DNA of 38,016 bases from Methylothermaceae bacterium (GCA_026982635.1 JALSGR010000306.1:1-38016); one strand, 5' to 3'. Shown: positions 20,586 through 37,203, counted from the first letter of the stretch. The notes: generated from the letters alone by a model not told the origin. A program made the numbers and translations.

Positions 20586-21107
20586 ATCGCAGCGAAAGTT
20601 ACAGAAGTCCGTCGCAACGAGGACATTCGGGCTCCGCGGGTTCGTCTGATCGGGCCGGACGGGGAGCAGATCGGGGTCGTGCCGCTGGCCGAGGCCCTGC
20701 GGGTCGCCGAGGATGCCGGCTTGGATCTGGTGGAGGTGGCGCCGCAGGCCGATCCGCCGGTGTGCCGGATCATGGATTACGGCAAGTTCCGTTTCGAACA
20801 GAGCAAAAAGCTCCAGGCGGCCCGGAAGAAGCAAAAGCAGATCCAGGTCAAGGAAATCAAGTTCCGCCCGGGAACCGGCGAAAGCGATTATCAGATCAAA
20901 CTGCGCAATTTGATTCGGTTTCTGGAGGACGGCGACAAGGCCAAGGTCACGGTGCGCTTCCGCGGTCGGGAGATGGCCCACAAGGAGCTGGGTATGGAGC
21001 TGTTGAAGCGCGTCGAAAGGGATCTCGAGGAATATGCCGTCGTCGAACAGCATCCCAAGATGGAGGGGCGGCAGATGGTGATGGTGCTGGCGCCGAAGAA
21101 GAAATGA
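20586..21107 (+). CDS. infC: Translation initiation factor IF-3, probable non-canonical AUC start
   Basis: Frame reads (M)[70 protein letters not shown] at 20586 preceded by GGGGGGA SD; ORF track begins only at internal Met 20679. Confidence 0.9.
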   Translation: MAAKVTEVRRNEDIRAPRVRLIGPDGEQIGVVPLAEALRVAEDAGLDLVEVAPQADPPVCRIMDYGKFRFEQSKKLQAARKKQKQIQVKEIKFRPGTGESDYQIKLRNLIRFLEDGDKAKVTVRFRGREMAHKELGMELLKRVERDLEEYAVVEQHPKMEGRQMVMVLAPKKK

Positions 21108-21161
21108 GCGCGACCGTCCCTGCCTCGTATAGAGCGTAAGTCATTCATTGAGGAGCGAACG

Positions 21162-21359
21162 ATGCCGAAACTGAAGACCAATCGCGGCGCAGCGAAGCGC
21201 TTCAGCCGGACCGCCGCCGGCAAATTCAAGCGCAATCACGCCAATCGCCGCCACATTCTCACCAAGAAAACGACCAAGCGCAAACGCCACCTGCGTCACA
21301 AGGCGTATCTCAGTCATGCCGACGCGCGTGAGGCCAGGCAGTTGCTGCCTTATGCGTGA
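21162..21359 (+). CDS. rpmI: 50S ribosomal protein L35
   Basis: [36 protein letters not shown]. Confidence 0.98.
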   Translation: MPKLKTNRGAAKRFSRTAAGKFKRNHANRRHILTKKTTKRKRHLRHKAYLSHADAREARQLLPYA

Positions 21360-21400
21360 CGGACAATCCTTTTCCTGAAACTTAGAACGGAATTGCCATC

Positions 21401-21751
21401 ATGCCGAGAGTCAAACGCGGGGTGACTGCCCGTCGCCGTCACAAGAAAATTCTCAAACAGGCCAAGGGTTATTACGGAGCCCGCAGTCGGGTGTTCCGGG
21501 TCGCCAAGCAGGCGGTCATCAAAGCGGGTCAGTACGCCTATCGGGACCGGAAGCAGCGCAAGCGCCAGTTCCGTTCCCTGTGGATCGTCCGTATCAATGC
21601 CGCCGCGAGGGAAAACGGCCTGTCGTACAGCCGCTTCATGGCGGGGCTGAAGAAGGCGTCCATCGACATCGATCGCAAAGTTCTGGCCGATATGGCGGTG
21701 CACGACAAAGAAGCCTTCGCCGAACTGGCCAGGATCGCCGCCCAGGCCTGA
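21401..21751 (+). CDS. rplT: 50S ribosomal protein L20
   Basis: [39 protein letters not shown]. Confidence 0.98.
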   Translation: MPRVKRGVTARRRHKKILKQAKGYYGARSRVFRVAKQAVIKAGQYAYRDRKQRKRQFRSLWIVRINAAARENGLSYSRFMAGLKKASIDIDRKVLADMAVHDKEAFAELARIAAQA

Positions 21752-22777
<1,026 letters not shown>

Positions 22778-22789
22778 GAATTTTCGTTC

Positions 22790-25180
22790 ATGCGCTTTAG
22801 CGAAGCCTGGCTCCGGGAATACGTCGACCCGCCGCTGGATACCGAACACCTGGTGGAACAGTTGACCATGGCGGGACTGGAGGTGGACGCCGTCGAGCCG
22901 GCGGCTCCCCCTTTCTCCGGCGTCGTGGTGGCCGAGGTGATTTCGGTGGAACCTCATCCCAACGCCGACAGGCTGCGTGTCTGTCAGGTGGTGGCGGGTG
23001 CGGAGACGCCGTTGCAGATCGTCTGTGGTGCGCCCAACGTACACCAGGGCATGAAAGCGCCGCTGGCGACGGTCGGGGCGGTGTTGCCGGGTGGGGCGAA
23101 GATCCGGAAATCCCGGTTGCGGGGGGTCGAGTCCTTCGGCATGCTGTGTTCGGCCAAGGAACTGGGACTGGCCGAGACGGCGGAAGGGCTTTGGGAACTG
23201 CCGGCCGATGCTCCGGTGGGAGAGGATCTGCGGGCCTATCTCCAGCTCGACGACCGTGTCATCGAGGTGGACTTGACCCCGAATCGGGCCGACTGCCTCA
23301 GCGTCGAGGGAATCGCCCGGGAAGTGGCCGTTCTCAACCGCATCGATTGGCGTCCTGGAGCCGTCGAAGCGGTAACGCCTCTCCACGAGGAGCGGTTGTC
23401 CGTCGAGGTCGCCGAGGAAGCCAAATCGGGCTGCCCCCGTTATCTGGGGCGGCTGATCCGCGGCATCGACCCCAGGGCGCCGACCCCCATGTGGATGCAA
23501 GAGCGCCTGCGCCGCAGCGGCATCCGCAGTCTCGGTGCCGTGGTGGACGTGACCAATTATGTCCTGTTGGAGCTGGGACAGCCGTTGCATGCCTTCGATG
23601 CCGCCCGGATCGACGATGGCATTCAGGTACGGCTGGGGCGTCCGGGGGAGAAACTGACGCTGCTCAACGACCAGGAAATCACGCTCAGCGGTGACGAGCT
23701 GGTCATCGCCGACGCCCGGCGGCCGTTGGCTCTGGCCGGCATCATGGGTGGTCGCGAGTCGGCGGTCGACGACACCACCGAAGACATCCTGCTGGAGTGC
23801 GCCTTCTTCGCGCCGGCGGCTATCATGGGCAAGGCGCGCCGCTACGGTCTGCATACCGACGCTTCCCATCGATTCGAGCGGGGCGTCGATCCCCAATTGC
23901 AGGCACGGGCCATGGAACGGGCTACCCGGCTGATTCTGGAGATCGCCGGTGGCCGGCCGGGACCGGTGGTGGCCGCGGTCGCCACCGAGCACCTGCCGCG
24001 GAAGCGGCCGATTTCACTCCGTGCCGCCCAAATCGAGCGAATTCTGGGGCGTGGGTTTCCAGCGGCGGAAGTGACGGCGATCCTGAAACGTTTGGGTATG
24101 GCGGTGGAAGCCGATCGGCCCGGTCACTGGCAGGTGACCCCGCCCAGTTTCCGCTTCGACATCGACATCGAAGCCGATCTGATCGAAGAACTGGCCCGAA
24201 TCGCCGGTTATCAGAACTTGCCAACGCGGAGTCCCCGCTTGCCTGTGACCCTGCGGTCGGTTCCGGAAGAACGTCTGTCGCCGGCGCGGGCGAATGCGTT
24301 GCTCTGTGACCGAGGTTACCAGGAGGCGATCACCTACAGTTTCGTCGATGCGGCGTTGCAGCAAAAGCTGGCGCCGCAACGGGAGCCGGTGCCCCTGGTC
24401 AATCCGCTTTCGTCCGACATGGCCGTCATGCGGACCACCCTGTGGACCGGCCTGCTACAAGCATTGCGTTACAACCTGAGCCGGCAACAGAGCCGAATCC
24501 GCCTGTTCGAGAGCGGTCTGCGGTTTTGCCGGAAGGATGGGGCCATTCGCCAGGAAAAATGCCTGGCGGGGATCCTCAGCGGGGATGCGTTCCCCGAGCA
24601 GTGGGCCCTGCCGCGGCGGCCGGTCGATTTCTACGATCTCAAAGGGGATGTAGAGGCGTTGTTGGCGTTGACCGGCAGGCGTACCTTCATCTTTCGCCCC
24701 GAGTCGCATCCTGCCCTGCATCCGGGGCAGAGTGCCGCCATCGTCGATCGTGCCGATCAACGCCATTGCGGTTGGCTGGGAATGCTGCATCCGGTGCTGG
24801 CCGAGGAATTGGGGATCGATCAGGACGTGTTTCTGTTCGAACTGGATCAGGACGTGATCGAACGATGTCGGCTCCCCTTTTACCGGGCGGTTTCCCGGTT
24901 TCCCGTGGTACGCCGGGATCTGGCTGTCGTGGTCGACGAGGCGGTGCCGGCCCAGGCGTTGCTGGACACCGTCGCGGACAGTGTCGGAAAATTATTGGTC
25001 GATCTAGTCCTGTTCGATGTCTATCGGGGATCGGGGCTGGCGGAAAAGGAAAAAAGCCTGGCTCTGGGTTTGGTGCTGCAGCATCCCGAACGTACCCTGA
25101 CCGATGACGAGGTCGATCGTCTTATCGATCAAGTGCTCGAAACCCTGGAACAACGTTTCGGAGCCAGGCTGAGAGGATAG
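22790..25180 (+). CDS. pheT: Phenylalanine--tRNA ligase beta subunit
   Basis: [33 protein letters not shown]...; 796 aa. Confidence 0.98.
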   Translation: MRFSEAWLREYVDPPLDTEHLVEQLTMAGLEVDAVEPAAPPFSGVVVAEVISVEPHPNADRLRVCQVVAGAETPLQIVCGAPNVHQGMKAPLATVGAVLPGGAKIRKSRLRGVESFGMLCSAKELGLAETAEGLWELPADAPVGEDLRAYLQLDDRVIEVDLTPNRADCLSVEGIAREVAVLNRIDWRPGAVEAVTPLHEERLSVEVAEEAKSGCPRYLGRLIRGIDPRAPTPMWMQERLRRSGIRSLGAVVDVTNYVLLELGQPLHAFDAARIDDGIQVRLGRPGEKLTLLNDQEITLSGDELVIADARRPLALAGIMGGRESAVDDTTEDILLECAFFAPAAIMGKARRYGLHTDASHRFERGVDPQLQARAMERATRLILEIAGGRPGPVVAAVATEHLPRKRPISLRAAQIERILGRGFPAAEVTAILKRLGMAVEADRPGHWQVTPPSFRFDIDIEADLIEELARIAGYQNLPTRSPRLPVTLRSVPEERLSPARANALLCDRGYQEAITYSFVDAALQQKLAPQREPVPLVNPLSSDMAVMRTTLWTGLLQALRYNLSRQQSRIRLFESGLRFCRKDGAIRQEKCLAGILSGDAFPEQWALPRRPVDFYDLKGDVEALLALTGRRTFIFRPESHPALHPGQSAAIVDRADQRHCGWLGMLHPVLAEELGIDQDVFLFELDQDVIERCRLPFYRAVSRFPVVRRDLAVVVDEAVPAQALLDTVADSVGKLLVDLVLFDVYRGSGLAEKEKSLALGLVLQHPERTLTDDEVDRLIDQVLETLEQRFGARLRG

Positions 25181-25182
25181 AG

Positions 25183-25521
25183 ATGACCTTGACCAAAGCG
25201 GATATCGTGGAACGGTTGTTCGAGGATATCGGTCTCTCCCGAAAAGAGGCCAAGGAACTGGTGGATCTCTTTTTCGAGGAGATCAAACGTTCCCTCGAAC
25301 GTGGCGACCCGGTCAAGTTGTCCGGATTCGGCAATTTCGACCTGCGTGACAAGAACGAGCGTCCCGGCCGCAATCCGAAGACCGGCGAGGAAATCCCGGT
25401 CAGCGCCAGGCGGGTGGTGACGTTCAAGGCGGGCCACAAACTCAAAAGCCGCATCGAAGCCTATTCGCAGCAATGGCGGGAGCACGAGGCGATGCAGAAT
25501 CCGGCATCGGAGGGTGAGTGA
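25183..25521 (+). CDS. ihfA: Integration host factor subunit alpha
   Basis: [73 protein letters not shown]. Confidence 0.97.
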   Translation: MTLTKADIVERLFEDIGLSRKEAKELVDLFFEEIKRSLERGDPVKLSGFGNFDLRDKNERPGRNPKTGEEIPVSARRVVTFKAGHKLKSRIEAYSQQWREHEAMQNPASEGE

Positions 25522-25601
25522 TAGCCGGGATTCGATCACTCTGGTCTTCCCGGGCGCTGGAAATCCGGATCGATAGGCGGGGAGGACGGCACCAAAGCCG
25601 A

Positions 25602-25630
25602 TTGATGGAAGGCGAAGTTTGGGATATAAT
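25602..25630 (+). promoter_or_regulatory. Sigma70 promoter of tRNA-Pro
   Basis: TTGATG-17 bp-TATAAT, 12 nt before the tRNA. Confidence 0.8.
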
Positions 25631-25641
25631 TTGGAATTCAT

Positions 25642-25718
25642 CGGGGCGTAGCGCAGTCTGGTAGCGCACCACAATGGGGTTGTGGGGGTCGCAGGTTCAA
25701 ATCCTGCCGTCCCGACCA
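25642..25718 (+). tRNA. tRNA-Pro(GGG)
   Basis: CGGGGCG/CGTCCCG acceptor, CCACA-ATGGGGT-TGTGG anticodon arm, TTCAAAT T-loop, encoded CCA. Confidence 0.96.
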
Positions 25719-25739
25719 AATACCCTCCCATGACGTCTC

Positions 25740-25764
25740 AAAGCCCGCATCATGCGGGCTTTTT
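25740..25764 (+). terminator. Rho-independent terminator after tRNA-Pro
   Basis: AAAGCCCGCA-TCA-TGCGGGCTTTTT. Confidence 0.88.
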
Positions 25765-25830
25765 CATGCTTGTTTATTCCCATAACGTTCCATAAGATTT
25801 CACTGCATGCCCCCAAAGTGGGGGCATTCT

Positions 25831-25944
25831 GGGACGCACCCGGTTTCTTCAGCAGCGCCGGGAGATGATGCAAGCCTGGGACGACGATCTGGACGGGCTG
25901 AGAGCTGGAGCCAATGTGATGCCAATCGCAAGGATGCGGGCATG
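25831..25944 (+). pseudogene. C-terminal remnant of a phage/island tyrosine integrase
   Basis: Frame ...LGRTRFLQQRREMMQAWDDDLDGLRAGANVMPIARMRA* resembles P4-type integrase C-termini; lies just downstream of tRNA-Pro. Confidence 0.5.
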
Positions 25945-26106
25945 AGCCGCAATCCCAAGGCAGTGAGATTTGATGATGCCTGCAAGGTGGCTGAGGAACG
26001 CCCCGAACACCTGGCCAGCGCACCAGGCCCGTACCGGCTTCCATTCATGAGGTGCCGTAGCCTCCTCCTGACGGACAGCCGGTCGTTCCGCCAGGCCGAA
26101 CCATGA
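25942..26106 (+). pseudogene. Truncated HicA-like toxin remnant
   Basis: ATGA overlap with the integrase remnant; MSRNPKAVRFDDACKVAEE resembles HicA N-termini, remainder not HicA-like. Confidence 0.4.
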
Positions 26107-26231
26107 GTGGAGTGGAGAAAAAGCGCATCGGCCGGCTTTCGCACTAGATCGAGCATTCAATCGAAATCTGACGAAGCGGAGAGAAAAGGCATAAAATAAC
26201 GCTTTCTCATTTCAGAACGCATAACAACAAT

Positions 26232-26822
26232 ATGGTAGCCACATCACTCGATACCGTGGAAAAGAAAAATCCCAAAGAGGAAATTATGAAGGCGGCCCTG
26301 AGACTCTTTACCGAAAAGGGCTACTTCAACACTTCCATCGCCGACATTCGCCAACTGGCGGATGTGAGTACCGGAACAATCTACCACTATTTCAAAAACA
26401 AGGAGGCGATCGCCGAGGCCCTGTTCGAGGAAGTGGTGCACAGCCTGGAGGATTCGATTCGGGAGATCCGCAAGCTCAACAACGCCTTCGAACGTCTGCG
26501 GGCCATCGTCGAATTGTTTTTCGAGCTTACGGAAAACGAACCGGAGATCATGCGTTTCATCGTCGTGGTGCGCCATCAGGAATTTCTCGGCAACCGTCCT
26601 TCCCTGAGTCTGTCGCCGCCTTTCCAGAAACTGACTCAAATCATGGAGGAGGGAATCCGGGCGGGGGAACTGCGACGAATGGATCCGATCGTGGCAAGCG
26701 GTGTCTTTTACGGCACCGTGGCCAGAATGATACAGCTTCGTTTGGAGGGGGTGTTGGAAAAACGGCTCGACTGGTATTTGTTGGATACCTGGACGGCGAT
26801 CTGGCGGGCGCTGTCACCCTGA
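26232..26822 (+). CDS. TetR/AcrR family transcriptional regulator
   Basis: EEIMKAALRLFTEKGYFNTSIADIRQLADVSTGTIYHYFKNKEAIAEALFEE HTH signature. Confidence 0.95.
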   Translation: MVATSLDTVEKKNPKEEIMKAALRLFTEKGYFNTSIADIRQLADVSTGTIYHYFKNKEAIAEALFEEVVHSLEDSIREIRKLNNAFERLRAIVELFFELTENEPEIMRFIVVVRHQEFLGNRPSLSLSPPFQKLTQIMEEGIRAGELRRMDPIVASGVFYGTVARMIQLRLEGVLEKRLDWYLLDTWTAIWRALSP

Positions 26823-26844
26823 CGTCTTCGGTCTTCCGGCACAC

Positions 26845-26873
26845 GGGAAGGATCCGTCAACCGGATCCTTCCC
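26845..26873. terminator. Perfect 12-bp stem-loop between convergent TetR and gltD genes
   Basis: GGGAAGGATCCG-TCAAC-CGGATCCTTCCC; no T tract on either strand. Confidence 0.5.
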
Positions 26874-26906
26874 GGCCGCCGCAAAGACGAAACGGCTGAG
26901 GATGCC

Positions 26907-28349
26907 TCAGTAGGGTAGTTCCGAATAACCCATCAGGTATTCGTCGACGGCCCGTGCGGCCTGGCGGCCTTCCCGGATCGCCCATACCACCAACGATTGG
27001 CCGCGGCGCATGTCACCGGCGGCGAAGACCTTGTCGATGGAGGTGCGGTAGCTTTGGGTGTCGGCCTTGACGTTGCCGCGCGGGTCCAGTTCGGGGCCGA
27101 GTTCCTGAATCAGGCCCTCGTGGACCGGATGGACGAACCCCATGGCCAGCAGCACCAGATCCGCCTCCAGGGTGAATTCGCTGCCGGGGATTTCTTTCAT
27201 CTGCCAACGGCCGTCTTCGTCCTGATTCCATTCCACCCGCACCAGGTGGATTTTATTGACCTTGCCGTCCTTGCCCTCGAACGCCTTGGTGCTGACGCTG
27301 AACAGACGCTCGCAGCCTTCCTCGTGGGAAGAGGAGGTGCGCAGTTTGGTGGGCCAGTAGGGCCAGGTCAGCAGCTTGTTTTCCTTCTCCGGCGGTTTGG
27401 GCAGGATTTCCAGCTGCACCACGGATACGGCTCCCTGACGGATCGAGGTACCGATACAGTCGGAGCCGGTGTCGCCGCCGCCGATGACCACCACCCGTTT
27501 GCCGGTGGCGAGGATTTCCTCCTCCGGCGGGATGACGTCGCCGGCCACCCGCTTGTTCTGTTGTCGGAGGAAGTCCATGGCGAAGTGGATGCCCTCCAGT
27601 TCACGGCCCGGAACGGGCAGGTCGCGGGGCTTTTCCGCGCCACCGGCCAGGACGACGGCGTCGTAGCGGTCCAGTAGTTCCCGCGCGGGAACGTCGACCC
27701 CGATCCAGGTGTTGGGACGGAAGATCACGCCCTCGGCGCGCATTTGCGCCATGCGGCGGTCGATGTGATGTTTTTCCATCTTGAAATCGGGAATGCCGTA
27801 ACGCAGCAGACCGCCGATTCGATCGTTCTTCTCGAACACCACCACCCGGTGCCCGGCCCGGGCCAATTGCTGGGCGCAGGCGAGTCCCGCCGGCCCGGAG
27901 CCGACGACGGCCACCCGTTTGCCCGTGCGGGCCTTGGGAATCTCCGGTTTGATCCACCCTTCTTCCCAGGCCCGGTCGATGATGGCGCATTCGATCGTCT
28001 TGATGGTGACCGGTTCGTCTTCCAGATTCAGGGTGCAGGCCGCCTCGCAAGGGGCCGGACACACCCGACCGGTGAATTCGGGAAAGTTGTTGGTGCGGTG
28101 CAGTTCGCGGATGGCTTCCCGCCAGCGTTCCCGATAGACCAGATCGTTCCAGTCGGGGATCAAGTTGTTGACGGGGCAGCCGTTGTGGCAGTAGGGAATG
28201 CCGCAGTCCATGCAGCGGGCTCCCTGTGCCGTCAGTTCGTTCTCGGGCAGGGGAATGACGAACTCGCGGAAATGACGGATCCGGTCGGCGACGGGCGCGT
28301 AACCTCGGTCGCGGCGTTGGATTTCCAGGAAACCGGTCGGTTTGCCCAT
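26907..28349 (-). CDS. gltD: Glutamate synthase small subunit
   Basis: [30 protein letters not shown]...[27 protein letters not shown]. Confidence 0.97.
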   Translation of the reverse strand: MGKPTGFLEIQRRDRGYAPVADRIRHFREFVIPLPENELTAQGARCMDCGIPYCHNGCPVNNLIPDWNDLVYRERWREAIRELHRTNNFPEFTGRVCPAPCEAACTLNLEDEPVTIKTIECAIIDRAWEEGWIKPEIPKARTGKRVAVVGSGPAGLACAQQLARAGHRVVVFEKNDRIGGLLRYGIPDFKMEKHHIDRRMAQMRAEGVIFRPNTWIGVDVPARELLDRYDAVVLAGGAEKPRDLPVPGRELEGIHFAMDFLRQQNKRVAGDVIPPEEEILATGKRVVVIGGGDTGSDCIGTSIRQGAVSVVQLEILPKPPEKENKLLTWPYWPTKLRTSSSHEEGCERLFSVSTKAFEGKDGKVNKIHLVRVEWNQDEDGRWQMKEIPGSEFTLEADLVLLAMGFVHPVHEGLIQELGPELDPRGNVKADTQSYRTSIDKVFAAGDMRRGQSLVVWAIREGRQAARAVDEYLMGYSELPY

Positions 28350-28419
28350 GAAATTACCTCTTCAATCCTATCCGAATGGGTTGGCGACGGGCCCGGGTCG
28401 CCCCGGGCCACCGATGGAG

Positions 28420-33054
<4,635 letters not shown>

Positions 33055-33206
33055 GTTCAACCTCGTCTGAACAAGCTGCCAAGGACTTTCATGAGCACCG
33101 CGCGCCGGCACAGGCCCGTTTCTCAGCCCTATCCACAGAAAAGCACTAAAGAATAGGGAAGTTGGCAGCGATTTGCAAGACGCCGGGTGACGGAGAGAAG
33201 CGGCGG

Positions 33207-33908
33207 ATGTCAGGGGGCGGCCGGTGGCTGATCGTCCTCCTGGTGCTGGGCCTGACGGCCTGCGCCGGCTCCAATCCGCCCCGAAAGCGCTATTTCCCGC
33301 CGATCCACGGTCAGTTTTACCGTGTCCGACCCGGCGACACCCTCTATTCCATCGCCCGCCGCAGCGGTCATCGGTATCGGGACCTGGCGCGTTGGAACCA
33401 TATCCGTCCGCCTTACACGATTTACGTCGGACAGGTTTTGCGCCTCAAGCCCCGTCCCACGATCGAGAAAAAAACAGTCAAAAAAGTCAGGCGCCGGAAG
33501 ATTCCGTCCCGCCATCCGAAAAAAAACGGGAAAAAAAATTTAAAGATTTTTTTCCGCTGGCCGTTAAGGGGGGTGATCGTCAGAAATTTCACCCAGACCG
33601 GCCGGAAAGGGATCGACATCGCCGCAGCGCCGGGCACCCCGGTAAGGGCGGCCGCTTCCGGAAAGGTGGTCTACAGCGGCAACGGCTTGGTCGGTTATGG
33701 GAATCTGGTGATCATCAAGCATGGCGAAACCTATCTGTCCGCCTACGGCAACAATCGCCGGCTCAGGGTTCGGGAAGGACAGCGGGTGAAAAGCGGTCAG
33801 ACGATCGCAGAGGTCGGGACAGGGAGCGACGGCCGCGCCGTGCTTCATTTCGAGATCCGCAGAAACGGGGATCCGGTGGATCCGCTGCGGTATTTGCCGA
33901 AACGCTGA
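33207..33908 (+). CDS. nlpD: LysM/M23 peptidase-domain lipoprotein, NlpD-like
   Basis: Lipobox LGLTACAG; Lys[18 protein letters not shown]; LytM-type C-terminal domain; followed by rpoS. Confidence 0.9.
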   Translation: MSGGGRWLIVLLVLGLTACAGSNPPRKRYFPPIHGQFYRVRPGDTLYSIARRSGHRYRDLARWNHIRPPYTIYVGQVLRLKPRPTIEKKTVKKVRRRKIPSRHPKKNGKKNLKIFFRWPLRGVIVRNFTQTGRKGIDIAAAPGTPVRAAASGKVVYSGNGLVGYGNLVIIKHGETYLSAYGNNRRLRVREGQRVKSGQTIAEVGTGSDGRAVLHFEIRRNGDPVDPLRYLPKR

Positions 33909-33933
33909 TCGAATCTAGCGGGAGGAGTAGGGG

Positions 33934-34878
33934 ATGGTAAGCACGATGGGCATCGACATGACGAATTCCACCAATCTCGAAGCGTTTCCGGAATGGTTGG
34001 GCGACGGTCCGGCCGACGACGTCGGTACCGGTGATGGGGGAGGGCAGTTCGACGCGACCCAGATCTATCTGAACGAGTTGAGCAAGTCCAAGTTGCTGTC
34101 CGCCGAAGAGGAAAAGTACTACGGCACCCTGGCGCGGCAGGGAGACGAGGCGGCCCGCAGGCGCATGATCGAGAGCAACCTTCGCCTGGTGGTCAAGATC
34201 GCCCGGCGTTATCTAAACCGCGGTTTGCCGCTGCTGGATCTGATCGAGGAAGGGAATCTAGGGCTGATCCGGGCCGTGGAGAAGTTCGAGCCGGAACGGG
34301 GGTTTCGTTTTTCCACCTATGCCACCTGGTGGATTCGCCAGACCATTGAGCGGGCCTTGATGAACCAGACCCGCACCATCCGCCTGCCGATCCACATCGT
34401 CAAGGAGATGAACGTATATCTCAAGGCGATGCGTCATCTGGCCCAGCAGCTGGATCGCGATCCGACCCCCGAAGACATCGCCGAATATCTCGACAAACCG
34501 GTCAAGGACGTCGAGCGGATGCTCAAACTCAACGAGCGCACCAGTTCGGTGGACGTGCCCTACGGCAAGGAATCGGACAAGCCGCTGCTGGACGTGATCA
34601 CCGATGAAACCATCGACGGTCCGGAAGTCCAGGTCCAGGAGGACAGCATTCGTAACCACATGAACCGTTGGTTGCGGCAATTGCCGGAGAAACACCGCGA
34701 AGTGCTGATGCGCCGCTACGGCTTGGGTGGTTACGAAGTCTCCACGCTGGAACAGGTGGCCAAGGAGCTGCGGGTGACTCGGGAACGGGTGCGGCAGATC
34801 CAGATGGAGGCGGTGAGGAAGATGCGCGAGATGCTGGAAAGCGAAGGCTTTTCCGTCGAGGCGGTTTTCCATCATTGA
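33934..34878 (+). CDS. rpoS: RNA polymerase sigma factor RpoS
   Basis: Sigma70 regions 2-4: [53 protein letters not shown]; nlpD-rpoS synteny; GGAGGAG SD. Confidence 0.94.
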   Translation: MVSTMGIDMTNSTNLEAFPEWLGDGPADDVGTGDGGGQFDATQIYLNELSKSKLLSAEEEKYYGTLARQGDEAARRRMIESNLRLVVKIARRYLNRGLPLLDLIEEGNLGLIRAVEKFEPERGFRFSTYATWWIRQTIERALMNQTRTIRLPIHIVKEMNVYLKAMRHLAQQLDRDPTPEDIAEYLDKPVKDVERMLKLNERTSSVDVPYGKESDKPLLDVITDETIDGPEVQVQEDSIRNHMNRWLRQLPEKHREVLMRRYGLGGYEVSTLEQVAKELRVTRERVRQIQMEAVRKMREMLESEGFSVEAVFHH

Positions 34879-35092
34879 GGCCGTTCCGTGGGCGCGGTGG
34901 GCTCATGAATGGGTAGGCGGGATTGCCCTGTTCTTGCCGCCTCTGGTTTGCTAGAATAATCGATTCCTCAGCCCGCTTTACGGAGCGGGCCGGTTCCTTA
35001 CTCATGTAGTTCCAGATGCCTTGGCGCCTTTCGGATTCTGTGCGGCGCGGCGCATCGGGCTGCCGTGTTCCACCAAGATCCAAGGTATCTGA

Positions 35093-36691
35093 ATGTCCAA
35101 TATTTCCTTCCAAGAATTCAATCTGCCCGAAGCGATTCTCGGCGCCATCCGCCAGGCCGGTTACGAATCGCCCACACCGATTCAGGCCGGTACCATTCCC
35201 CATGTGTTGGCGGGGCGCGATGTCATTGCCCAAGCGCAGACCGGCACCGGGAAGACGGCCGCCTTCGCCCTGCCGCTGTTGGCGCGTATCGACGTCGCCC
35301 GTCCCGTTCCCCAGGTATTGGTGCTGACGCCGACGCGGGAACTGGCGCTTCAGGTGGCCGAAGCGTTTCAGACCTACGCCGCCGGTTTGCCTCGTTTGCA
35401 CGTCGTTCCCATCTACGGTGGTCAGGAATACGGTCGCCAGCTCCGGGCGCTGCGGCGCGGCGTCCACGTGGTGGTCGGCACGCCGGGGCGGGTCATGGAT
35501 CACATGCGCCGCGGCACCCTGGACCTTTCCGGATTGACGACTCTGGTGCTGGACGAAGCGGACGAGATGCTGCGCATGGGATTCGTCGACGATGTGGACT
35601 GGATTTTGGAGCAGACGCCCGCCGGCCGCCAGGTGGCCCTGTTCTCCGCCACCATGCCGGCGCCGATCCGGCGCATCGCCAGACGCCACTTGCGCAATCC
35701 CGAAGAGATCAAGATCCAGGTGAAGACCGCCACCGCCGACACTATCCGCCAGCGTTATTGTCTGGTCGCTCCCCAGGCCAAGCTGGACGCGCTGACCCGG
35801 CTTCTCGAAGTGGAAGATTTCGAGGCGGTGATTCTGTTCGTGCGCACCAAGACGGCCACGGTGACGCTGGCGGAAAAATTGGCGGCCCGCGGCTATGCGG
35901 CGGCTCCCTTGAACGGAGACATTCCCCAAAGCCAGCGGCAGCGTACCGTCGAACGGCTCAAGGACGGCCGGCTCGACGTCATCGTCGCCACCGATGTCGC
36001 CGCCCGTGGTCTCGATGTCCAGCGCATCAGCCATGTGATCAACTACGACGTGCCGCTGGACACCGAGTCCTATGTCCATCGGATCGGCCGGACCGGCCGT
36101 GCCGGGCGCAGCGGCGAGGCCATTCTGTTCGTCACCCCGAGGGAAAAACGCTTGCTGTGGGGTATCGAGCGGGCCACCGGACAGAAGATCGCCCCCATGG
36201 AATTACCGACGGCCGAGATTATCAATGACCGGCGGATGGCGAAATTCCGGCAGCGCATCAGCGACACGCTGGCGAACAAGGATGTCCGCTTCTTCCGCGA
36301 TCTGCTCCAGCAGTTCGAGCGCGACCATGATCTGCCGGCCATCGACATCGCCGCTGCGTTGGCGGTTCTGCTGCAGGGTGACGATCCCCTGTTGCTGGAG
36401 GAAGCGCCGCGGCCGGAACGCCGCATGACGCTGAAGCGCAAACCCCGCCGCGATGCGGTGGCGATGGCCAGTTACCGGGTCGAGGTGGGGCGCGCTCACG
36501 GCGTCAAACCGGGCAACATCCTCGGCGCCATCGCCAACGAGGCCGGCCTCGACAGCCGCTTCATCGGCCGTATTCAGATTCATGAGGATTTCAGCACCGT
36601 CGATCTACCAGAAGGCATGCCCAGGGAGGTGTTGCGTACCCTGAAGCGGGTATGGGTGGCCGGGCGGCCGCTCAACATTTCCAGGGCATAG
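35093..36691 (+). CDS. deaD: DEAD-box ATP-dependent RNA helicase (DeaD/CsdA-like)
   Basis: AQTGTGKTAAFALP, DEADEMLRMGF, SATMP, HRIGRTGRAG; C-terminal DbpA-type RNA-binding domain. Confidence 0.92.
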   Translation: MSNISFQEFNLPEAILGAIRQAGYESPTPIQAGTIPHVLAGRDVIAQAQTGTGKTAAFALPLLARIDVARPVPQVLVLTPTRELALQVAEAFQTYAAGLPRLHVVPIYGGQEYGRQLRALRRGVHVVVGTPGRVMDHMRRGTLDLSGLTTLVLDEADEMLRMGFVDDVDWILEQTPAGRQVALFSATMPAPIRRIARRHLRNPEEIKIQVKTATADTIRQRYCLVAPQAKLDALTRLLEVEDFEAVILFVRTKTATVTLAEKLAARGYAAAPLNGDIPQSQRQRTVERLKDGRLDVIVATDVAARGLDVQRISHVINYDVPLDTESYVHRIGRTGRAGRSGEAILFVTPREKRLLWGIERATGQKIAPMELPTAEIINDRRMAKFRQRISDTLANKDVRFFRDLLQQFERDHDLPAIDIAAALAVLLQGDDPLLLEEAPRPERRMTLKRKPRRDAVAMASYRVEVGRAHGVKPGNILGAIANEAGLDSRFIGRIQIHEDFSTVDLPEGMPREVLRTLKRVWVAGRPLNISRA

Positions 36692-36759
36692 CTACACCGC
36701 CCCGTTCGCTTTTTCGACGTGATCGGCCCTTGGCAAGGGGCCAGGGGAAGACCATCATA

Positions 36760-37203
36760 ATGGTCATGAAGCGAGCGAGGGCCAAAACCCTGTCCGCCGG
36801 TGTGGTCGTGGTCCGATTTCGTGATCGGCGGCCCCACTATCTCTTGCTGAGGGCCTATCGTCATTGGGATTTCCCCAAGGGGATCGTGGAACCGGGGGAA
36901 CAGCCGCTGCAGGCGGCGATCCGGGAAGTGGCGGAGGAAACTGGGATCCGGGATCTGAGGTTCCGTTGGGGCGACATCCACCGTGACACCCCGCCCTACG
37001 GCAAAGGGAAAGTGGCCCGCTACTACGTGGCGGAATCCCCGGCGAACGCCGTGCATCTGCCCATCAATCCGGAACTGGGCCGTCCGGAACATCAGGAATT
37101 TCGCTGGCTGCCCTACGAACGGGCGCGCTCCCTGTTGGTGCCGCGCTTGCAGGAAATTCTCGACTGGGCCCATGGGGTCGTCACCGGGGCGGAGTCACAC
37201 TGA
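36760..37203 (+). CDS. NUDIX hydrolase
   Basis: Nudix box GIVEPGEQPLQAAIREVAEETGI. Confidence 0.93.
   Translation: MVMKRARAKTLSAGVVVVRFRDRRPHYLLLRAYRHWDFPKGIVEPGEQPLQAAIREVAEETGIRDLRFRWGDIHRDTPPYGKGKVARYYVAESPANAVHLPINPELGRPEHQEFRWLPYERARSLLVPRLQEILDWAHGVVTGAESH

Noticed and set aside
25800-26160. Minus-strand ORFs (118 and 103 aa) in the tRNA-Pro scar
   Set aside because: No SD or family resemblance; the plus strand reads better as integrase/HicA remnants.
36728-36750. GGCCCTTGGCAAGGGGCC hairpin before the NUDIX gene
   Set aside because: Short imperfect stem without a T tract; could easily arise by chance at this GC content.
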